Shown: positions 1 through 9,475, counted from the first letter of the stretch. The stretch: DNA of 64,000 bases from Actinopolyspora mzabensis (GCF_900101095.1 NZ_FNFM01000001.1:310001-374000); one strand, 5' to 3'. Notes: generated from the letters alone by a model not told the origin. Numbers and translations are program-made.

Positions 1-694
1 CGAAACCGAACAGCGTGAACCCGCCGCCGCAAGCCGGATTCCACGGAGTGCCCGCAGGTAGTACTGCTACGGAGAGGTTTTCGTACTCGTCCAGTAGTGA
101 CATTATCTGCTTCAGCTGCTCGGTCAACAGGGCCGGAGTGGCTTTCAGGTCCGTGATCGCGTGTTCCGAAAGCACGACGCGGACACTTCCGGGTTTCTCA
201 CTGTGCAGCGCCCTCGACTGGCGGTGTATCCGGTAGTCGATGCGCTGCTCCACTTCCTCCGGTGTGAAGTCGTTGAGGATGCCCTGCCATGATTCGATGA
301 CCGAACGGATGTAGGAAGGCGACTGCAGTAGTCCGGGGACGATGCTCGGTTCGAACGCTTTGATCTCGATCGCGTTGCTTTCCAGATCGGCGAACCGCTG
401 GTAGGCATCGGGCAGCGTGTCCACGTACGCTCTGCGTTTCTGGCGTTTTCGGGCCGAGCCCGCCAGCGCTTGTACCGTTTCCCGTTCCTGAGGCTCTACC
501 GAGCAGAGATCGAGTAGGCTGTCGAGACTGTCCGGTGGCAGGGTTCCCTCGCCGTCCTCGATCTGGACCAACCGCGAGCGCGCCTTGCCGATCTCCTGCG
601 CAGCGGCGTGCTGTGATTTGCCTGCTTGTTCCCGGAGTCGACGCAGGGTGAGCCCCAGTTGCCGCCGCTCGAACGTCTGACGGGCACGGCCCAT
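1..694 (-). CDS. XRE-family regulator with DUF5753 domain (Scr1 type), partial
   Basis: The gene runs off the left edge, so 231 codons are visible and the C-terminus is missing. Residues about 10-65 form an XRE helix-turn-helix (LRRLREQAGKSQ, then IEDGEGTLP). The rest matches a DUF5753 domain, with the hallmarks FEPSIVPGLLQSPSYIRS and VVLSEHAI. Proteins of this type are common in Actinobacteria, usually beside a small partner protein, and often control morphology or act like antitoxins. The ATG at 694 is chosen because AGAGGAAG lies just upstream of it. A TTGACA-like -35 (734-729, minus strand) abuts a perfect palindrome at 734-752, so autoregulation is likely. The specific targets cannot be told from sequence. 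Confidence 0.85.
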   Translation of the reverse strand, partial: MGRARQTFERRQLGLTLRRLREQAGKSQHAAAQEIGKARSRLVQIEDGEGTLPPDSLDSLLDLCSVEPQERETVQALAGSARKRQKRRAYVDTLPDAYQRFADLESNAIEIKAFEPSIVPGLLQSPSYIRSVIESWQGILNDFTPEEVEQRIDYRIHRQSRALHSEKPGSVRVVLSEHAITDLKATPALLTEQLKQIMSLLDEYENLSVAVLPAGTPWNPACGGGFTLFGF

Positions 695-733
695 GCGCTT
701 CCTCTCGTAACTCACCCGATCAGATGGCTGTCA

Positions 734-752
734 AAGACTGACGGTCAGTCTT
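734..752. promoter_or_regulatory. Perfect 9+1+9 palindrome, candidate operator
   Basis: AAGACTGAC-G-GTCAGTCTT lies between the DUF5753 regulator (minus) and the small gene on the plus strand. One edge abuts a TTGACA hexamer reading toward the regulator, and the other edge is only 3-12 bases from the possible plus-strand starts. The symmetry fits binding of a dimeric helix-turn-helix protein, most simply the adjacent XRE regulator. Confidence 0.55.
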
Positions 753-755
753 ATC

Positions 756-1058
756 TTGGTTGTGGTGGCCACCATTCCTGTCAGCTCGATCAACCATCGT
801 ATCGACCGGCAAGGAGCTTGGATCATCAGTCTTTACCGGCGCACCGGGGTATCGGTGGAGTCCTACGTGGAGATGGCCCGTGGGGTGGCGGTCCGCTGTG
901 AGGTGGACCGGCTAAACGAGCAGGCCAGCCTCGCGTTCGGTTCCTCGGAGAGTTTCGTGCTCAGTCTGGATCGCGACGCACTCGAACAGCTGGTGTCGCT
1001 GGGCAGTCGCGCCATCGTCGAGCTCGACGTCGAGGGCGAGCCGTTGACAGTCATGTGA
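756..1058 (+). CDS. Small conserved-looking protein divergent from DUF5753 regulator
   Basis: About 100 residues with no recognised catalytic motif and no membrane segment. Composition is soluble, with a predicted strand-helix mix (VAVRCEVDRLNEQASLAFG, SFVLSLDRDALEQLVSLG). Possible starts are TTG 756, GTG 762 and GTG 765. None has a clear ribosome binding site, so a leaderless transcript is possible. The position opposite an XRE/DUF5753 gene, across a shared palindrome, resembles the regulator plus small-partner pairs of Actinobacteria. This one is not a recognisable DUF397 protein. Function unknown. Confidence 0.55.
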   Translation: MVVVATIPVSSINHRIDRQGAWIISLYRRTGVSVESYVEMARGVAVRCEVDRLNEQASLAFGSSESFVLSLDRDALEQLVSLGSRAIVELDVEGEPLTVM

Positions 1059-1351
1059 GCGCGTGGGTCGTCCTCGGTGTTTTCGACAGGTGGCGTCGGT
1101 CCCCCGAACGGAACCGAGCACACTGCCTCGGTGTGCTCGGGGCGGAACGAACCTCGCGACTCAAAGGGGCGAGTATGCGTCGTGAGGCCTACACGGCACT
1201 GCTGAACCTCGCCGGTTGAGCGCGGGGATGTTGATGCACGTGAGGCGGTACTCGGCGAGCCTGCCGGGCACCGCCTCCTCCTGAAACGTAACCAGCGGAA
1301 AATCGGGTTGAGCCGGGCACCGGCAAGGATCACCGAGACCCGGCTGCGGTA

Positions 1352-2644
1352 CTAGAACCAGCCCATGACCGCTTTGATGCTCACCCAGATCGCCAGGGCG
1401 GTGGTCAGGACCAGCACGGTGTTCTCCCCGATGTTCGCCTTGTGCTCGCCCAGGTGGCTCGATTTGTTCACGAGAATCATGAGGCCGATCGCCGTGATCG
1501 GCACGACTACGGCCTGCATCCCGGTGACGAAGATCGCCATCTCGACGAACCCGGGCATTCCGGGAATGGACCAGATGATGGGCGAGATCAGAATGAACAG
1601 GCTGAACCACTTGAACCACGGGTCGTCGTCGAACTTCCGTCCGAACTTCCCCCGGCGCTCCGGCCTGATTATGTGCAAACAGTCGATGATGATTTTGGGG
1701 AAACCGTTCGCATACCCGATCACGCTGCTGTAGAGGATTCCGAACGCTCCGAGGTAGAAGACGACGGCGCCGAACGTGCCCAGGTGCAGCGACAGGGCCT
1801 TGGAGATGTCCTCCAGGCTGTTGACCTCGATGTTGTTCGGGCTGAGGATCTCGGCGCCGACGACCCAGACCGTCAGGTTGATCACGATGGCGGCGCAGAT
1901 GCCGAACAGGATGTCGTTGCGCTGGATCTTCTTGTGGCGCACGCCCTTCCAACCCTTCTCCTGCACGAAGTAGGGGTACAGGAAGTTGGCCATCGATCCC
2001 GCCACCGCTCCGATCAGCGAGAGGGCGACGGCGAAGACCCCGAAGGCGCCGGTATCGCTCGGGATGCCGAATCCCACCGTGCCCTTGACGATCCCACCCA
2101 CATCGGGAACCGAGTAGATCGCCAGCCCCAGGAAGGCGGTCGTCATCAACACCAGGAGGAGTTTGAGGAGCTTCTCGATGGTGTTGTAGACATTACGCCC
2201 GATGACGAACAGGCTGAGCAGCACCACTGCGCACGACCACAAGAACGGATGGCCGATACTGAATATCCAAGCGAGGGCCTCGCCCGCCCCGGTGATCATG
2301 TAGGCATTGAAGAAGTGACCACTGACGAGGATGGCGATTCCGATGAACCACGGGTAGTACTTGGAGACATCGTTGTAGCCCTCGACTATCGTCTGCCCCT
2401 TCAGGTTCAGAATCTGATACCTGCCCATGAGGTTCACGATGACGAACCGAACGATCAGGGAAAGGGCGAGCAGCCACATGAGGTTGTACCCGTAGCTCGA
2501 GCCCGACACGGAGGCGGTGACGAGGTCACCGGCTCCCATCATGCTCAGGACGGCCACGATTCCCGGCCCGAAATTCCGGATTCGGCCCAGGAATGATCTA
2601 CCCGGGGTGTCCACGGCCGTCTTGTTGCCTTCTTCTTGTTCCAT
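1352..2644 (-). CDS. Nramp-related membrane transporter with non-canonical metal-site motifs
   Basis: About 430 residues with roughly eleven hydrophobic segments, the length and pattern of the Nramp (SLC11) family. The canonical TM1 DPGN metal motif aligns with GAGD in MGAGDLVTASVSGS. The TM6 MPH motif is also absent; the region reads SMANFLYPYF. Classical Mn/Fe selectivity is therefore doubtful and another substrate is possible. The loop VQEKGWKGVRHKKIQRND resembles cytosolic Nramp loops. ATG 2644 is preferred over the upstream TTG because a GAGG lies nine bases before it. The gene stands alone, with a 475-base leader separating it from the sugar-acid genes. Confidence 0.75.
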   Translation of the reverse strand: MEQEEGNKTAVDTPGRSFLGRIRNFGPGIVAVLSMMGAGDLVTASVSGSSYGYNLMWLLALSLIVRFVIVNLMGRYQILNLKGQTIVEGYNDVSKYYPWFIGIAILVSGHFFNAYMITGAGEALAWIFSIGHPFLWSCAVVLLSLFVIGRNVYNTIEKLLKLLLVLMTTAFLGLAIYSVPDVGGIVKGTVGFGIPSDTGAFGVFAVALSLIGAVAGSMANFLYPYFVQEKGWKGVRHKKIQRNDILFGICAAIVINLTVWVVGAEILSPNNIEVNSLEDISKALSLHLGTFGAVVFYLGAFGILYSSVIGYANGFPKIIIDCLHIIRPERRGKFGRKFDDDPWFKWFSLFILISPIIWSIPGMPGFVEMAIFVTGMQAVVVPITAIGLMILVNKSSHLGEHKANIGENTVLVLTTALAIWVSIKAVMGWF

Positions 2645-3119
2645 CAGCAAAAACCTCGGTAATTCGTGGAATCGTCACTACTCGGTCCTGAAGGTTTGCG
2701 ATACTTTCGGAGATCTCCACCGCCGTGGGTGGGATCGAGGGTGCGGCAGCCGCGGCCACCCCGGGGTTAGAAAGCTACCCGTTCCGAGCGAGCCGTCGCT
2801 CCGGTAGGCATCAGCGCCTCCTGCGCGGTGTGGGAGGACCCGGCGGAAAGTGCTTTTCGACCGCCGGGCCGACGCGGTGATCCCATCCGGTGCGGCGCCC
2901 GCGACGTGGATGAACATCGCAAGCGACACGTCGAAGTGGTTGTTGGAGTGCGCGCCTCAGCTCAACTCCCGCTCGTGGCGCAGCCGTTTCCACTCGCCGG
3001 GTTCGTCGGGTTCTCCGGGTTCTCCGGGGGGCACGGTAGTCCGGAGCGGTCCGCTCGCGGTTACCGAGGAAGAACAGGTGGCCCAGCACGCCCGAGCGCC
3101 GTGTTCGCCTCCGCCCGCT
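2645..3119. other. Intergenic region, no gene seen
   Basis: These 475 bases separate the Nramp-like gene from the 3' end of the dioxovalerate dehydrogenase gene; both are on the minus strand. The region must hold the promoter of the transporter. A weak self-complementary GAGCG/CGCTC element lies just after the dehydrogenase stop. No open frame here has convincing coding character, and no RNA gene or clear metal-regulator box was recognised. Confidence 0.5.
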
Positions 3120-4706
3120 TCAGCGCCGTCCCGGTTCGCCGTCGACCCGGCGCCACAGCTGTTCGGGGTTGCCCGGCGCGACCGAGTCGGGCAGCAGCGT
3201 CTCGGGGACGTCCTGGTAGGCGACCGGCCGCAGGAACCGCTCCACGGCCAGAGTTCCCACCGAGGTGCCGCGGGAGTCCGAGGTGGCGGGGAACGGTCCA
3301 CCGTGGACCATCGCGTGGCCCACCTGCACCCCGGTCGGCCAGCCGTCGAACAGGACGCGTCCCGCGCACCGCTCCAGCAGCGGCAGCAGCGCGGCGGCCT
3401 CGGAGTGGTCGGCCGTCGCGGCGTGCACCGTGGCGGTCAGCTGGCCCTCCAGGTTCCGCGCGACCTCGCGGAGCTGTTCGGCGTCGCGGCAGCGGACCAC
3501 CAGTGAGCACGCGCCGAACACCTCCTGGTGCAGCGTCTCGTCGGCGAGGAACTCGCTCGCATCGGTGGCCAGCAGGGCGGGGCGGCAGGTGTTCGGCCGG
3601 TCCGTCCCGGTTGCCCGTGCCAGTTCCTCGACCGAGGGGTGTGCCGCGAGTTCGTCCAGTCGTGCGGCGTAGGCGTGGGCGATGTCGGGGGTGAGCATCG
3701 TGCTCGGTTCGCTCGCCGCGACCGAGTCGGCGGCGTTGCTCAGGAACTCCCGCAGCTCCGGCCCGTCGACCGCGACCACCAGTCCCGGGTTGGTGCAGAA
3801 CTGGCCGGCTCCCGAGGTCAGCGAGCCGACGAAACCGGTGGCGATGTCCCCGGCCCGCTCGGCGAGCGCGTTGGGCAGCAGGAAGACCGGGTTGGTGCTG
3901 CTCATCTCCGCGAACACCGGGATCGGGCGTGGCCGCGACTGCGCCGCCGCCAGCAGCGCCAGTCCACCGGAGCGGGAACCGGTGAAGCCGACCGCCTGGA
4001 TCCGCGGGTCCGTGACCAGTGCGGTGCCCAGCTCGGGCCCGGAGCCGAACAGCATCGAGAAGGTGCCGGCGGGCATGTCGAGCTCGGTGACCGCCCGGGT
4101 CACGGCTCGCGCGACCAGCTCGCAGGTGCCGGGGTGGGCGTCGTGCGCCTTGACCACCACCGGGCAACCGGCCGCCAGCGCGGAGGCGGTGTCACCGCCC
4201 GCCACGGAGAAGGCCAGCGGGAAGTTGCTCGCGCCGAACACCGCCACCGGTCCCAGCGGAATCCGGCGCTGCCTGATGTCGGGCCGGGAACGGGAACCGT
4301 CGTCGGCGGCGGGGGAGGGGTCGACACGTGGCGCCTCGAAGTCGCCCTGCCGGACCAGCGAGGCGAACATCCGCAGCTGCCCGGTGGTGCGGCCGACCTC
4401 GCCGGTCAGCCGTGCCTTCGGCAGTCCGCTCTCGGAGTGCGCGCGTTCGACCAGCGTCTCGCCGAGCGCGTCGATGTTGTCGGCGATCCGGTCCAGCAGC
4501 GCCGCGCGATCGCTTCGCGGGGCGGCCCGATAGGCGGGGAACGCTTCCTCCGCGGCGGCGCAGGCCCGGTCGACGTCGGCGGGGGTGCCGTGGCCGAACT
4601 CCGGCTCCAGTGGTTGCCCGGTGGCCGGGTCCACGGCACGGATCCCCGTGCCCTTGCCGAGGATCTCCGCTCCCGCGACGAGCATGTGTCCGGTGGGTCG
4701 CGTCAT
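3120..4706 (-). CDS. 2,5-dioxovalerate (alpha-ketoglutarate semialdehyde) dehydrogenase
   Basis: An aldehyde dehydrogenase superfamily protein of about 528 residues, the size of the NADP-dependent ketoglutarate semialdehyde dehydrogenases. It carries the cofactor-binding GPVAVFGASNFPLAFSVAGG segment, GFTGSRSGG, the catalytic glutamate region VFAEMSSTNP and the catalytic cysteine in SGAGQFCTNPG. It would oxidise 2,5-dioxopentanoate to 2-oxoglutarate, the last step of glucarate/galactarate breakdown. It follows kdgD by five bases, which supports an operon. ATG 4706 is chosen because GGAGGAG precedes it at good spacing; GTG 4715 is an alternative. The divergent LysR gene is the likely regulator. 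Confidence 0.88.
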   Translation of the reverse strand: MTRPTGHMLVAGAEILGKGTGIRAVDPATGQPLEPEFGHGTPADVDRACAAAEEAFPAYRAAPRSDRAALLDRIADNIDALGETLVERAHSESGLPKARLTGEVGRTTGQLRMFASLVRQGDFEAPRVDPSPAADDGSRSRPDIRQRRIPLGPVAVFGASNFPLAFSVAGGDTASALAAGCPVVVKAHDAHPGTCELVARAVTRAVTELDMPAGTFSMLFGSGPELGTALVTDPRIQAVGFTGSRSGGLALLAAAQSRPRPIPVFAEMSSTNPVFLLPNALAERAGDIATGFVGSLTSGAGQFCTNPGLVVAVDGPELREFLSNAADSVAASEPSTMLTPDIAHAYAARLDELAAHPSVEELARATGTDRPNTCRPALLATDASEFLADETLHQEVFGACSLVVRCRDAEQLREVARNLEGQLTATVHAATADHSEAAALLPLLERCAGRVLFDGWPTGVQVGHAMVHGGPFPATSDSRGTSVGTLAVERFLRPVAYQDVPETLLPDSVAPGNPEQLWRRVDGEPGRR

Positions 4707-4711
4707 CGTTC

Positions 4712-5632
4712 TCACTCCTCCGATATCCGTTGCACGAGGTTGTCGAGCATCGCCTGTTCGGTTTCGTCCAGATCCACCAGCGGCGGCCGTACCGGCCCCG
4801 CGGGACGGCCGATCACCCGCATGCCCGCCTTGACGATGCTGACCGCGTAACCGGCCCGGCGGTCCCTGATCTCGCAGTAGGGCAGTACGAACTCGTTCAG
4901 GTAGCGGTAGACCGTGTCCCGGTCCCGGCGCTGCACCGCCTCGTAGAACCGCAGGGCGAACTCGGGCACGAAGTTGAACATCGCCGAGGAGTACGTGCTC
5001 ACCCCCATTTCCAGATAGGGCAGTGCGAACGTCTCGGCGGTGGGCAGCCCTCCGATGTAGGTGAGGCGGTCACCCATGCGGGAGTAGATGCGCGTCATCC
5101 GCTCGATGTGGCCGACGCCGTCCTTGAAACCGATCAGATTCGGGCAGTCCTCGGCCAGGCGAGCCACCGTGGTGTCGGTGAAGATCGCGTTGGCACGGCT
5201 GTAGATGATCACACCGAGGTCGGTGGCGGCACAGACGCGGCGAACGTGCGCCGCGAGTCCCTCCTGGTCGGCCTCGGTGAGGTAGGGCGGCAGCAACAGC
5301 AGTCCGTGCGCCCCCGCCCGTTCGGCGGCCCGGGCCATCTCCACCGCTGTGGCCGTGCCGTGTCCCGCCGGGGCGATCACCGGCAGGTTCGGCGGCACCT
5401 CCTCGACCGCGGCGGTGACCACCGTCTCGACCTCGGCCGGGGTGAGGGAGAAGAACTCCCCGGTCCCGCCCGCCGCGAACAGCCCGGTGGCGCCGTGCCC
5501 GGCGAGCCATCGGATGTTCTCGCGGTAGGCGGACTCATCGAAGCTCAGGTCCTGCCGAAAATGGGTCACCGGGAACGAGAGCAGCCCGGAAGCCAGCCGG
5601 CGGGCGACCTCGGTTGGTGAGAGGTGGGGCAT
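4712..5632 (-). CDS. kdgD: 5-dehydro-4-deoxyglucarate dehydratase (KdgD)
   Basis: A 306-residue member of the DapA/DHDPS lyase family. The Schiff-base lysine is in IGFKDGVGH, and the family GGTGEF motif appears as [13 protein letters not shown]. KdgD dehydrates and decarboxylates 5-keto-4-deoxyglucarate to 2,5-dioxovalerate, which the downstream dehydrogenase converts to 2-oxoglutarate. The chosen start ([13 protein letters not shown]) matches the usual family N-terminus; a longer upstream frame would overlap the divergent LysR gene and looks non-coding. The glucarate or galactarate dehydratase that should feed this enzyme is not in the window. Confidence 0.9.
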   Translation of the reverse strand: MPHLSPTEVARRLASGLLSFPVTHFRQDLSFDESAYRENIRWLAGHGATGLFAAGGTGEFFSLTPAEVETVVTAAVEEVPPNLPVIAPAGHGTATAVEMARAAERAGAHGLLLLPPYLTEADQEGLAAHVRRVCAATDLGVIIYSRANAIFTDTTVARLAEDCPNLIGFKDGVGHIERMTRIYSRMGDRLTYIGGLPTAETFALPYLEMGVSTYSSAMFNFVPEFALRFYEAVQRRDRDTVYRYLNEFVLPYCEIRDRRAGYAVSIVKAGMRVIGRPAGPVRPPLVDLDETEQAMLDNLVQRISEE

Positions 5633-5678
5633 CGGTTCGTCTTCCTCCGGTTCCGGACGTTGGTTGGAGGTGACGCTA

Positions 5679-5706
5679 GAGTTAACCGTCGATGCGCGTC
5701 TAACTC
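5679..5706. promoter_or_regulatory. Inverted repeat between kdgD and lysR, candidate LysR site
   Basis: GAGTTA at 5679-5684 and TAACTC at 5701-5706 form a 6-bp inverted repeat with a 16-base spacer, in the divergent promoter region. LysR-type regulators typically bind a loose dyad in such a position. The assignment to the adjacent regulator is inferred from location. Confidence 0.45.
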
Positions 5707-5740
5707 CGATTAAGCATCCACCAATACCCCGAAAGTATCG

Positions 5741-6613
5741 ATGTTCACACTCACCCAGCTGGCCGGCTTCGTCGCGGTCGCCGAGGAAGGCCACTTCGGG
5801 CGGGCCGCGCAGCGGCTGCGCATGACCCAGCCCCCGCTGAGTCGGCAGATCCAGCAACTGGAGAAGGAACTACAGGTCCGGTTGTTCCACCGGGCCAGCC
5901 GAACGGTGTGGCTCACCCCGGCCGGGCGCTCGTTCCTGCCGGACGCGCGGAGGCTGCTCTACGAGGCCGAGACCGCCGCGCTCTCGGTGCGGCGGGTGAC
6001 CGCGGGCCAGGAGGGCGCGGTGCGGGTGGGATTCACCGCGACCTCGGCCTACGGTGTGCTGGGCGGAATGATCGACACGGCTCGACAACACCTGCCGCAC
6101 GTCGAGCTCGTGCTGCGCGAACTGGTCACCAGGGAGCAGCTCGAACGGCTCTCCGCCGGAGCGCTCGACCTCGGGCTGGTGCGACCGCCGGGCAGGCAGG
6201 ACCTGCGCTCCCGGCTGCTGCGCCGCGAGCCGCTGCTGGCGGCGCTGCCCGCGAACCACCCGCTGGCCTCGGCCCCCGGACCGCTGGAGTTGAGCGCCTT
6301 CGACGGCGCCGACGTGGTGACCTACTCGCCCTCCGAGGCGCGCTACTTCCACGAACTGCTGGTGGGCGTCTTCCGGGAGGCCGCGGTGCGGCCGAACTAC
6401 GTGCAGCACGTGAGCCAGGTGCACACCCTGTTGGCGCTGGTGGCGGTGGGTCTGGGGATCACCCTCGTACCGTCCATCGCCACCCGGCTCCGGCTGGAGG
6501 GCGTCGTGTTCCGGGAGGTGCGCCTGCCCGAACCGGAACCGGTGGAGCTGCACCTGGCCTGGCGGGACGGCAACGACAACCCGGCGCTGCACGCGCTGCT
6601 GGAGTTGCTGTGA
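5741..6613 (+). CDS. LysR-family transcriptional regulator
   Basis: A 290-residue, full-length LysR protein. The N-terminal winged helix-turn-helix spans about residues 1-60 ([33 protein letters not shown]). It is followed by an effector-binding domain of the periplasmic-protein type (residues about 90-290, with [12 protein letters not shown] near the end). It is divergent from kdgD and the dioxovalerate dehydrogenase, the standard arrangement for local control, so an aldarate or its breakdown product is the probable inducer. The inducer itself cannot be read from sequence. Confidence 0.9.
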   Translation: MFTLTQLAGFVAVAEEGHFGRAAQRLRMTQPPLSRQIQQLEKELQVRLFHRASRTVWLTPAGRSFLPDARRLLYEAETAALSVRRVTAGQEGAVRVGFTATSAYGVLGGMIDTARQHLPHVELVLRELVTREQLERLSAGALDLGLVRPPGRQDLRSRLLRREPLLAALPANHPLASAPGPLELSAFDGADVVTYSPSEARYFHELLVGVFREAAVRPNYVQHVSQVHTLLALVAVGLGITLVPSIATRLRLEGVVFREVRLPEPEPVELHLAWRDGNDNPALHALLELL

Positions 6614-6871
6614 TGCCTCGCCCGACTCGGGGAGCTCCACTGCCCGCGCGGACGCGGCGCGCGGCCTCCGCTCGTCGACGAGTGACCGTTCTCGGGAACC
6701 GGGTGTTGCCGGAAGCCGCGAGGTGGGCCTCCTCCGCTTCCCGCGTCGTGCCGAGCTGGTCCAGCGTCCTCGGCGGAGTCGACGCACGGCACACGCTCCG
6801 GGAGGCTCACCGGCCCGCGTCAGTCGCCCGGAGCGTTGGCCCGGCACCACGAATGGACTAGAAATACGATT

Positions 6872-9475
6872 GTGCTGGATAGTGAACCATTCGTGGGTAG
6901 GGAAGCCGAACTCGCCGCGGTGTACGAGGGATTGACCGATCCCCGGTGTTCGGTAATCGCCATCACCGGTTCTCGGGGCACCGGCAGATCCCGGATGCTC
7001 GAAGCCGCACTGCGAATGTCGCGGGAGCTCGGTGCGTCGGTGGAGCTCGCCCGGGCCACCTCCGCCGCGCGGAACATCCCGTTCGGTGCCGTGGCAAGGA
7101 TGCTGCCGCAACACGTTTCGGGATGGTCGGCCCCCACCGAGCTGATTCGCACCATGGTCGCGCTGTACGCGGAGCAGTCCTCGCGAACCCGCCAAGTGGT
7201 CGCCGTCGACGACGCGCAGCTGCTCGACCCCGAATCGGCGACGTTGTTGCACGCGCTCGCGGGAAGCGGCCACGCGCTCGTGGTGCTGACTCTGGACACC
7301 GACGCGGAGGGGCCGGACACGGTGACCGCGCTGTGGAAGGACCTGGGCGGCCGGTTTGTCTCCCTGCGCCCGTTGCGGATCACCGAGATCTCCACTTACC
7401 TGCACGAGAACCTCGGAGGGCCGGTGAACGGCGTCCTGGTGCGCTCGGTCGCGGAGGCCACCGAGGGCAACCTGCTCTGGATGCGGGAGTTGCTGCGCGG
7501 CGCGCTGGAAGCCGGAGCCATCGCACGCAACCAGGACGGTCTCTGGGAGCTGCTCGAAGTGCCGCCGTTGTCGGATCGGCTGCAGCGGCTGTTGAGCGAC
7601 CGGCTGCGCCACGCTTCCGCGGAAGCCCTCGAAGTGGCGACATGGCTGGCGATGGCGGGGGACACGTTGCCGATATCCGCGTTGGAGAGGGTGCTGGAAC
7701 ACCCTGTTCCCTCGGCGGCCGAAGCCGAGGGCGTCGTTCGGCTGGAGGGGCGCGACTCGGTCCGACTGACCCATCCCCTCTACGGAGTCCTGCTGCGCGA
7801 ATGCACCCCTCGGCTGGAGCGTCGCAGGCGACGCTCCGCGCTCGTCCGTTCGATGCTCGCCGACACGCCCATCGCCAGCGCGGAACTGGTTCACGTGCTG
7901 TGCGACAGCGAGGAGTGCGATGAACGGGTCGACACGGATCTCGTGCTGCGGGCCGCGCGGGCCGCGATGGACGGAGGGGACTACGGAATCGGCTGGGAAC
8001 TCAGCCGCTTCGCGGGAGCGGACTCTCCCGAGGCGACTTCCGAGGCACTGGCCGTCGCGGGTGAGTGCGGGCTGTGGTTGGGGCGCGTGGACGAGGCGGA
8101 GAGCTATTTCAGGCGGGCCAGATGTCGTACCTCGGACAAGGATCTGCGCGTCGACCTCACGTTGGGGCTGGCCGCCAACCTGTTCATGGTCGCCGGCCGT
8201 GCCAAGGCCGCCGAAGAGTTGGTGAACGAGATCACCGCACATCTACCGCCCGAGGACTCGCGGTATCAGTACGCGGTGGCGCTGCGGGTGGGCATGGCGG
8301 CCAACGCGGGACGGATGCGCGCGATACTCGCGGAAGTGGAGGAGTCCTCGATCCCGGCGCTGACCGCCGCCAGGATCAGCGCGCTGACCTGGACGGGGCG
8401 GTTGCACGAGGCGGTCGATGCCGTTGGCTCCCTGACACGTGTCTCCGGCCCGGACCAGCGTCCGCCGTCCGATCTCGACCAGATCGTGTCCGTTACCGCG
8501 CTCGCCTACGCGGGGGAATTCCACGAGGCCCGGCGACGTGCTCACTCCGGCTATTACGAGACGCTGCGCAATCGCAGGCTGCCGGAGCAGGCGATGTGGG
8601 CCGCGGCGTGGAGCGAAGTGGAGATGCTCACCGGGAATCTGCGGACGGCCATGTCGTGTCTGCTGGAGGCAGCGGGCATCATGCGGCGCCGCCCCACGAG
8701 TCTGGGGCCGGCCGTGCACGGTGCCTGCCTGGGAAACCTGGCTCGGGTCGCCGCCATGTGCGGGGAGTCGGAGCAGGCGGAACGCGCACTGGAGGAGGGC
8801 GAGGAACTGCCCCTGCGGGAGTGCTTCGTGCCCGAGCTCGCCGGCGCCAGGGCGTGGATCGAGAGTGGTGGTACCGACCTGAGCCGGAGGCGGCAAGAAC
8901 TGTGGGAGTGCGTTGCCGAGGCCAGGAACTCGGGTGCGCTGTTGTACGCGGCACGCACGTTGCTCGACATAGCACGCCTCGGCTGGGGTGAGGAGGCGTC
9001 TCGTGCGCTGGCCGAGATAGAGGGGGAGCTGCAGGGCGTGGTCGTGGCGAGCTGGGTCCGTTACGTACGGGCGCTCGCGGCCGGGGAACCGGACGGGTTG
9101 GTGCGGGTCTCCGAGGAGTTGGACGCGAGGGGAATGCGGCTGTTGGCCGCGGAGGCTCTGCTGGCTGCGGGAGGTGAGTTCCGCGCTCGTGGCCGCACGG
9201 TCGCCGCCACGGGCGTGGAGCACTCCGGTGCCGGTCTGGCCGAGTCGTTGGGCGCCAGAAGTCTGCTCAACGCCGCCCGAGCGGCCGAAGTGCCGCTTAC
9301 CAAGCGTGAGAAGCAGATCGCGCGTCGGGTGCTCGCGGGGAGCTCGTCGGCCGATGTGGCCGGTGACCTGGGGATATCCACTCGTACGGTCGAGTCGCAT
9401 CTGCAGAACGCCTACCGCAAGCTGGGGGTGCATTCCAGGGACGAGCTCGCACGGATCTACGGCGATTTCCTGTGA
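6872..9475 (+). CDS. Large LuxR-family (LAL-type) ATP-binding regulator
   Basis: About 867 residues with an N-terminal AAA/STAND ATPase module and a C-terminal LuxR helix-turn-helix (LTKREKQIARRVLAG, then ISTRTVESHLQNAYRKLGV). The middle is alpha-helical and TPR-like. The Walker A motif reads GSRGTGRS, so the usual lysine is arginine. Walker B appears as VVAVDDAQLLD. LAL regulators activate sugar or secondary-metabolite genes in response to a ligand and nucleotide. GTG 6872 is preferred because the domain begins right after it (VLDSEPFVGREAEL); TTG 6836 is an alternative. No clear target operon is adjacent, and the kdgD locus upstream already has its own regulator. Confidence 0.85.
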   Translation: MLDSEPFVGREAELAAVYEGLTDPRCSVIAITGSRGTGRSRMLEAALRMSRELGASVELARATSAARNIPFGAVARMLPQHVSGWSAPTELIRTMVALYAEQSSRTRQVVAVDDAQLLDPESATLLHALAGSGHALVVLTLDTDAEGPDTVTALWKDLGGRFVSLRPLRITEISTYLHENLGGPVNGVLVRSVAEATEGNLLWMRELLRGALEAGAIARNQDGLWELLEVPPLSDRLQRLLSDRLRHASAEALEVATWLAMAGDTLPISALERVLEHPVPSAAEAEGVVRLEGRDSVRLTHPLYGVLLRECTPRLERRRRRSALVRSMLADTPIASAELVHVLCDSEECDERVDTDLVLRAARAAMDGGDYGIGWELSRFAGADSPEATSEALAVAGECGLWLGRVDEAESYFRRARCRTSDKDLRVDLTLGLAANLFMVAGRAKAAEELVNEITAHLPPEDSRYQYAVALRVGMAANAGRMRAILAEVEESSIPALTAARISALTWTGRLHEAVDAVGSLTRVSGPDQRPPSDLDQIVSVTALAYAGEFHEARRRAHSGYYETLRNRRLPEQAMWAAAWSEVEMLTGNLRTAMSCLLEAAGIMRRRPTSLGPAVHGACLGNLARVAAMCGESEQAERALEEGEELPLRECFVPELAGARAWIESGGTDLSRRRQELWECVAEARNSGALLYAARTLLDIARLGWGEEASRALAEIEGELQGVVVASWVRYVRALAAGEPDGLVRVSEELDARGMRLLAAEALLAAGGEFRARGRTVAATGVEHSGAGLAESLGARSLLNAARAAEVPLTKREKQIARRVLAGSSSADVAGDLGISTRTVESHLQNAYRKLGVHSRDELARIYGDFL

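Noticed and set aside
1442-2596. 384-codon plus-strand frame opposite the Nramp-like gene
   Set aside because: Asp/Glu/His-rich mirror of transmembrane codons; no start signal or motif.
5870-8242. 790-codon minus-strand frame across the LysR and LuxR/AAA genes
   Set aside because: It spans two unrelated real genes on the other strand and has no family motif; a codon-bias artefact.
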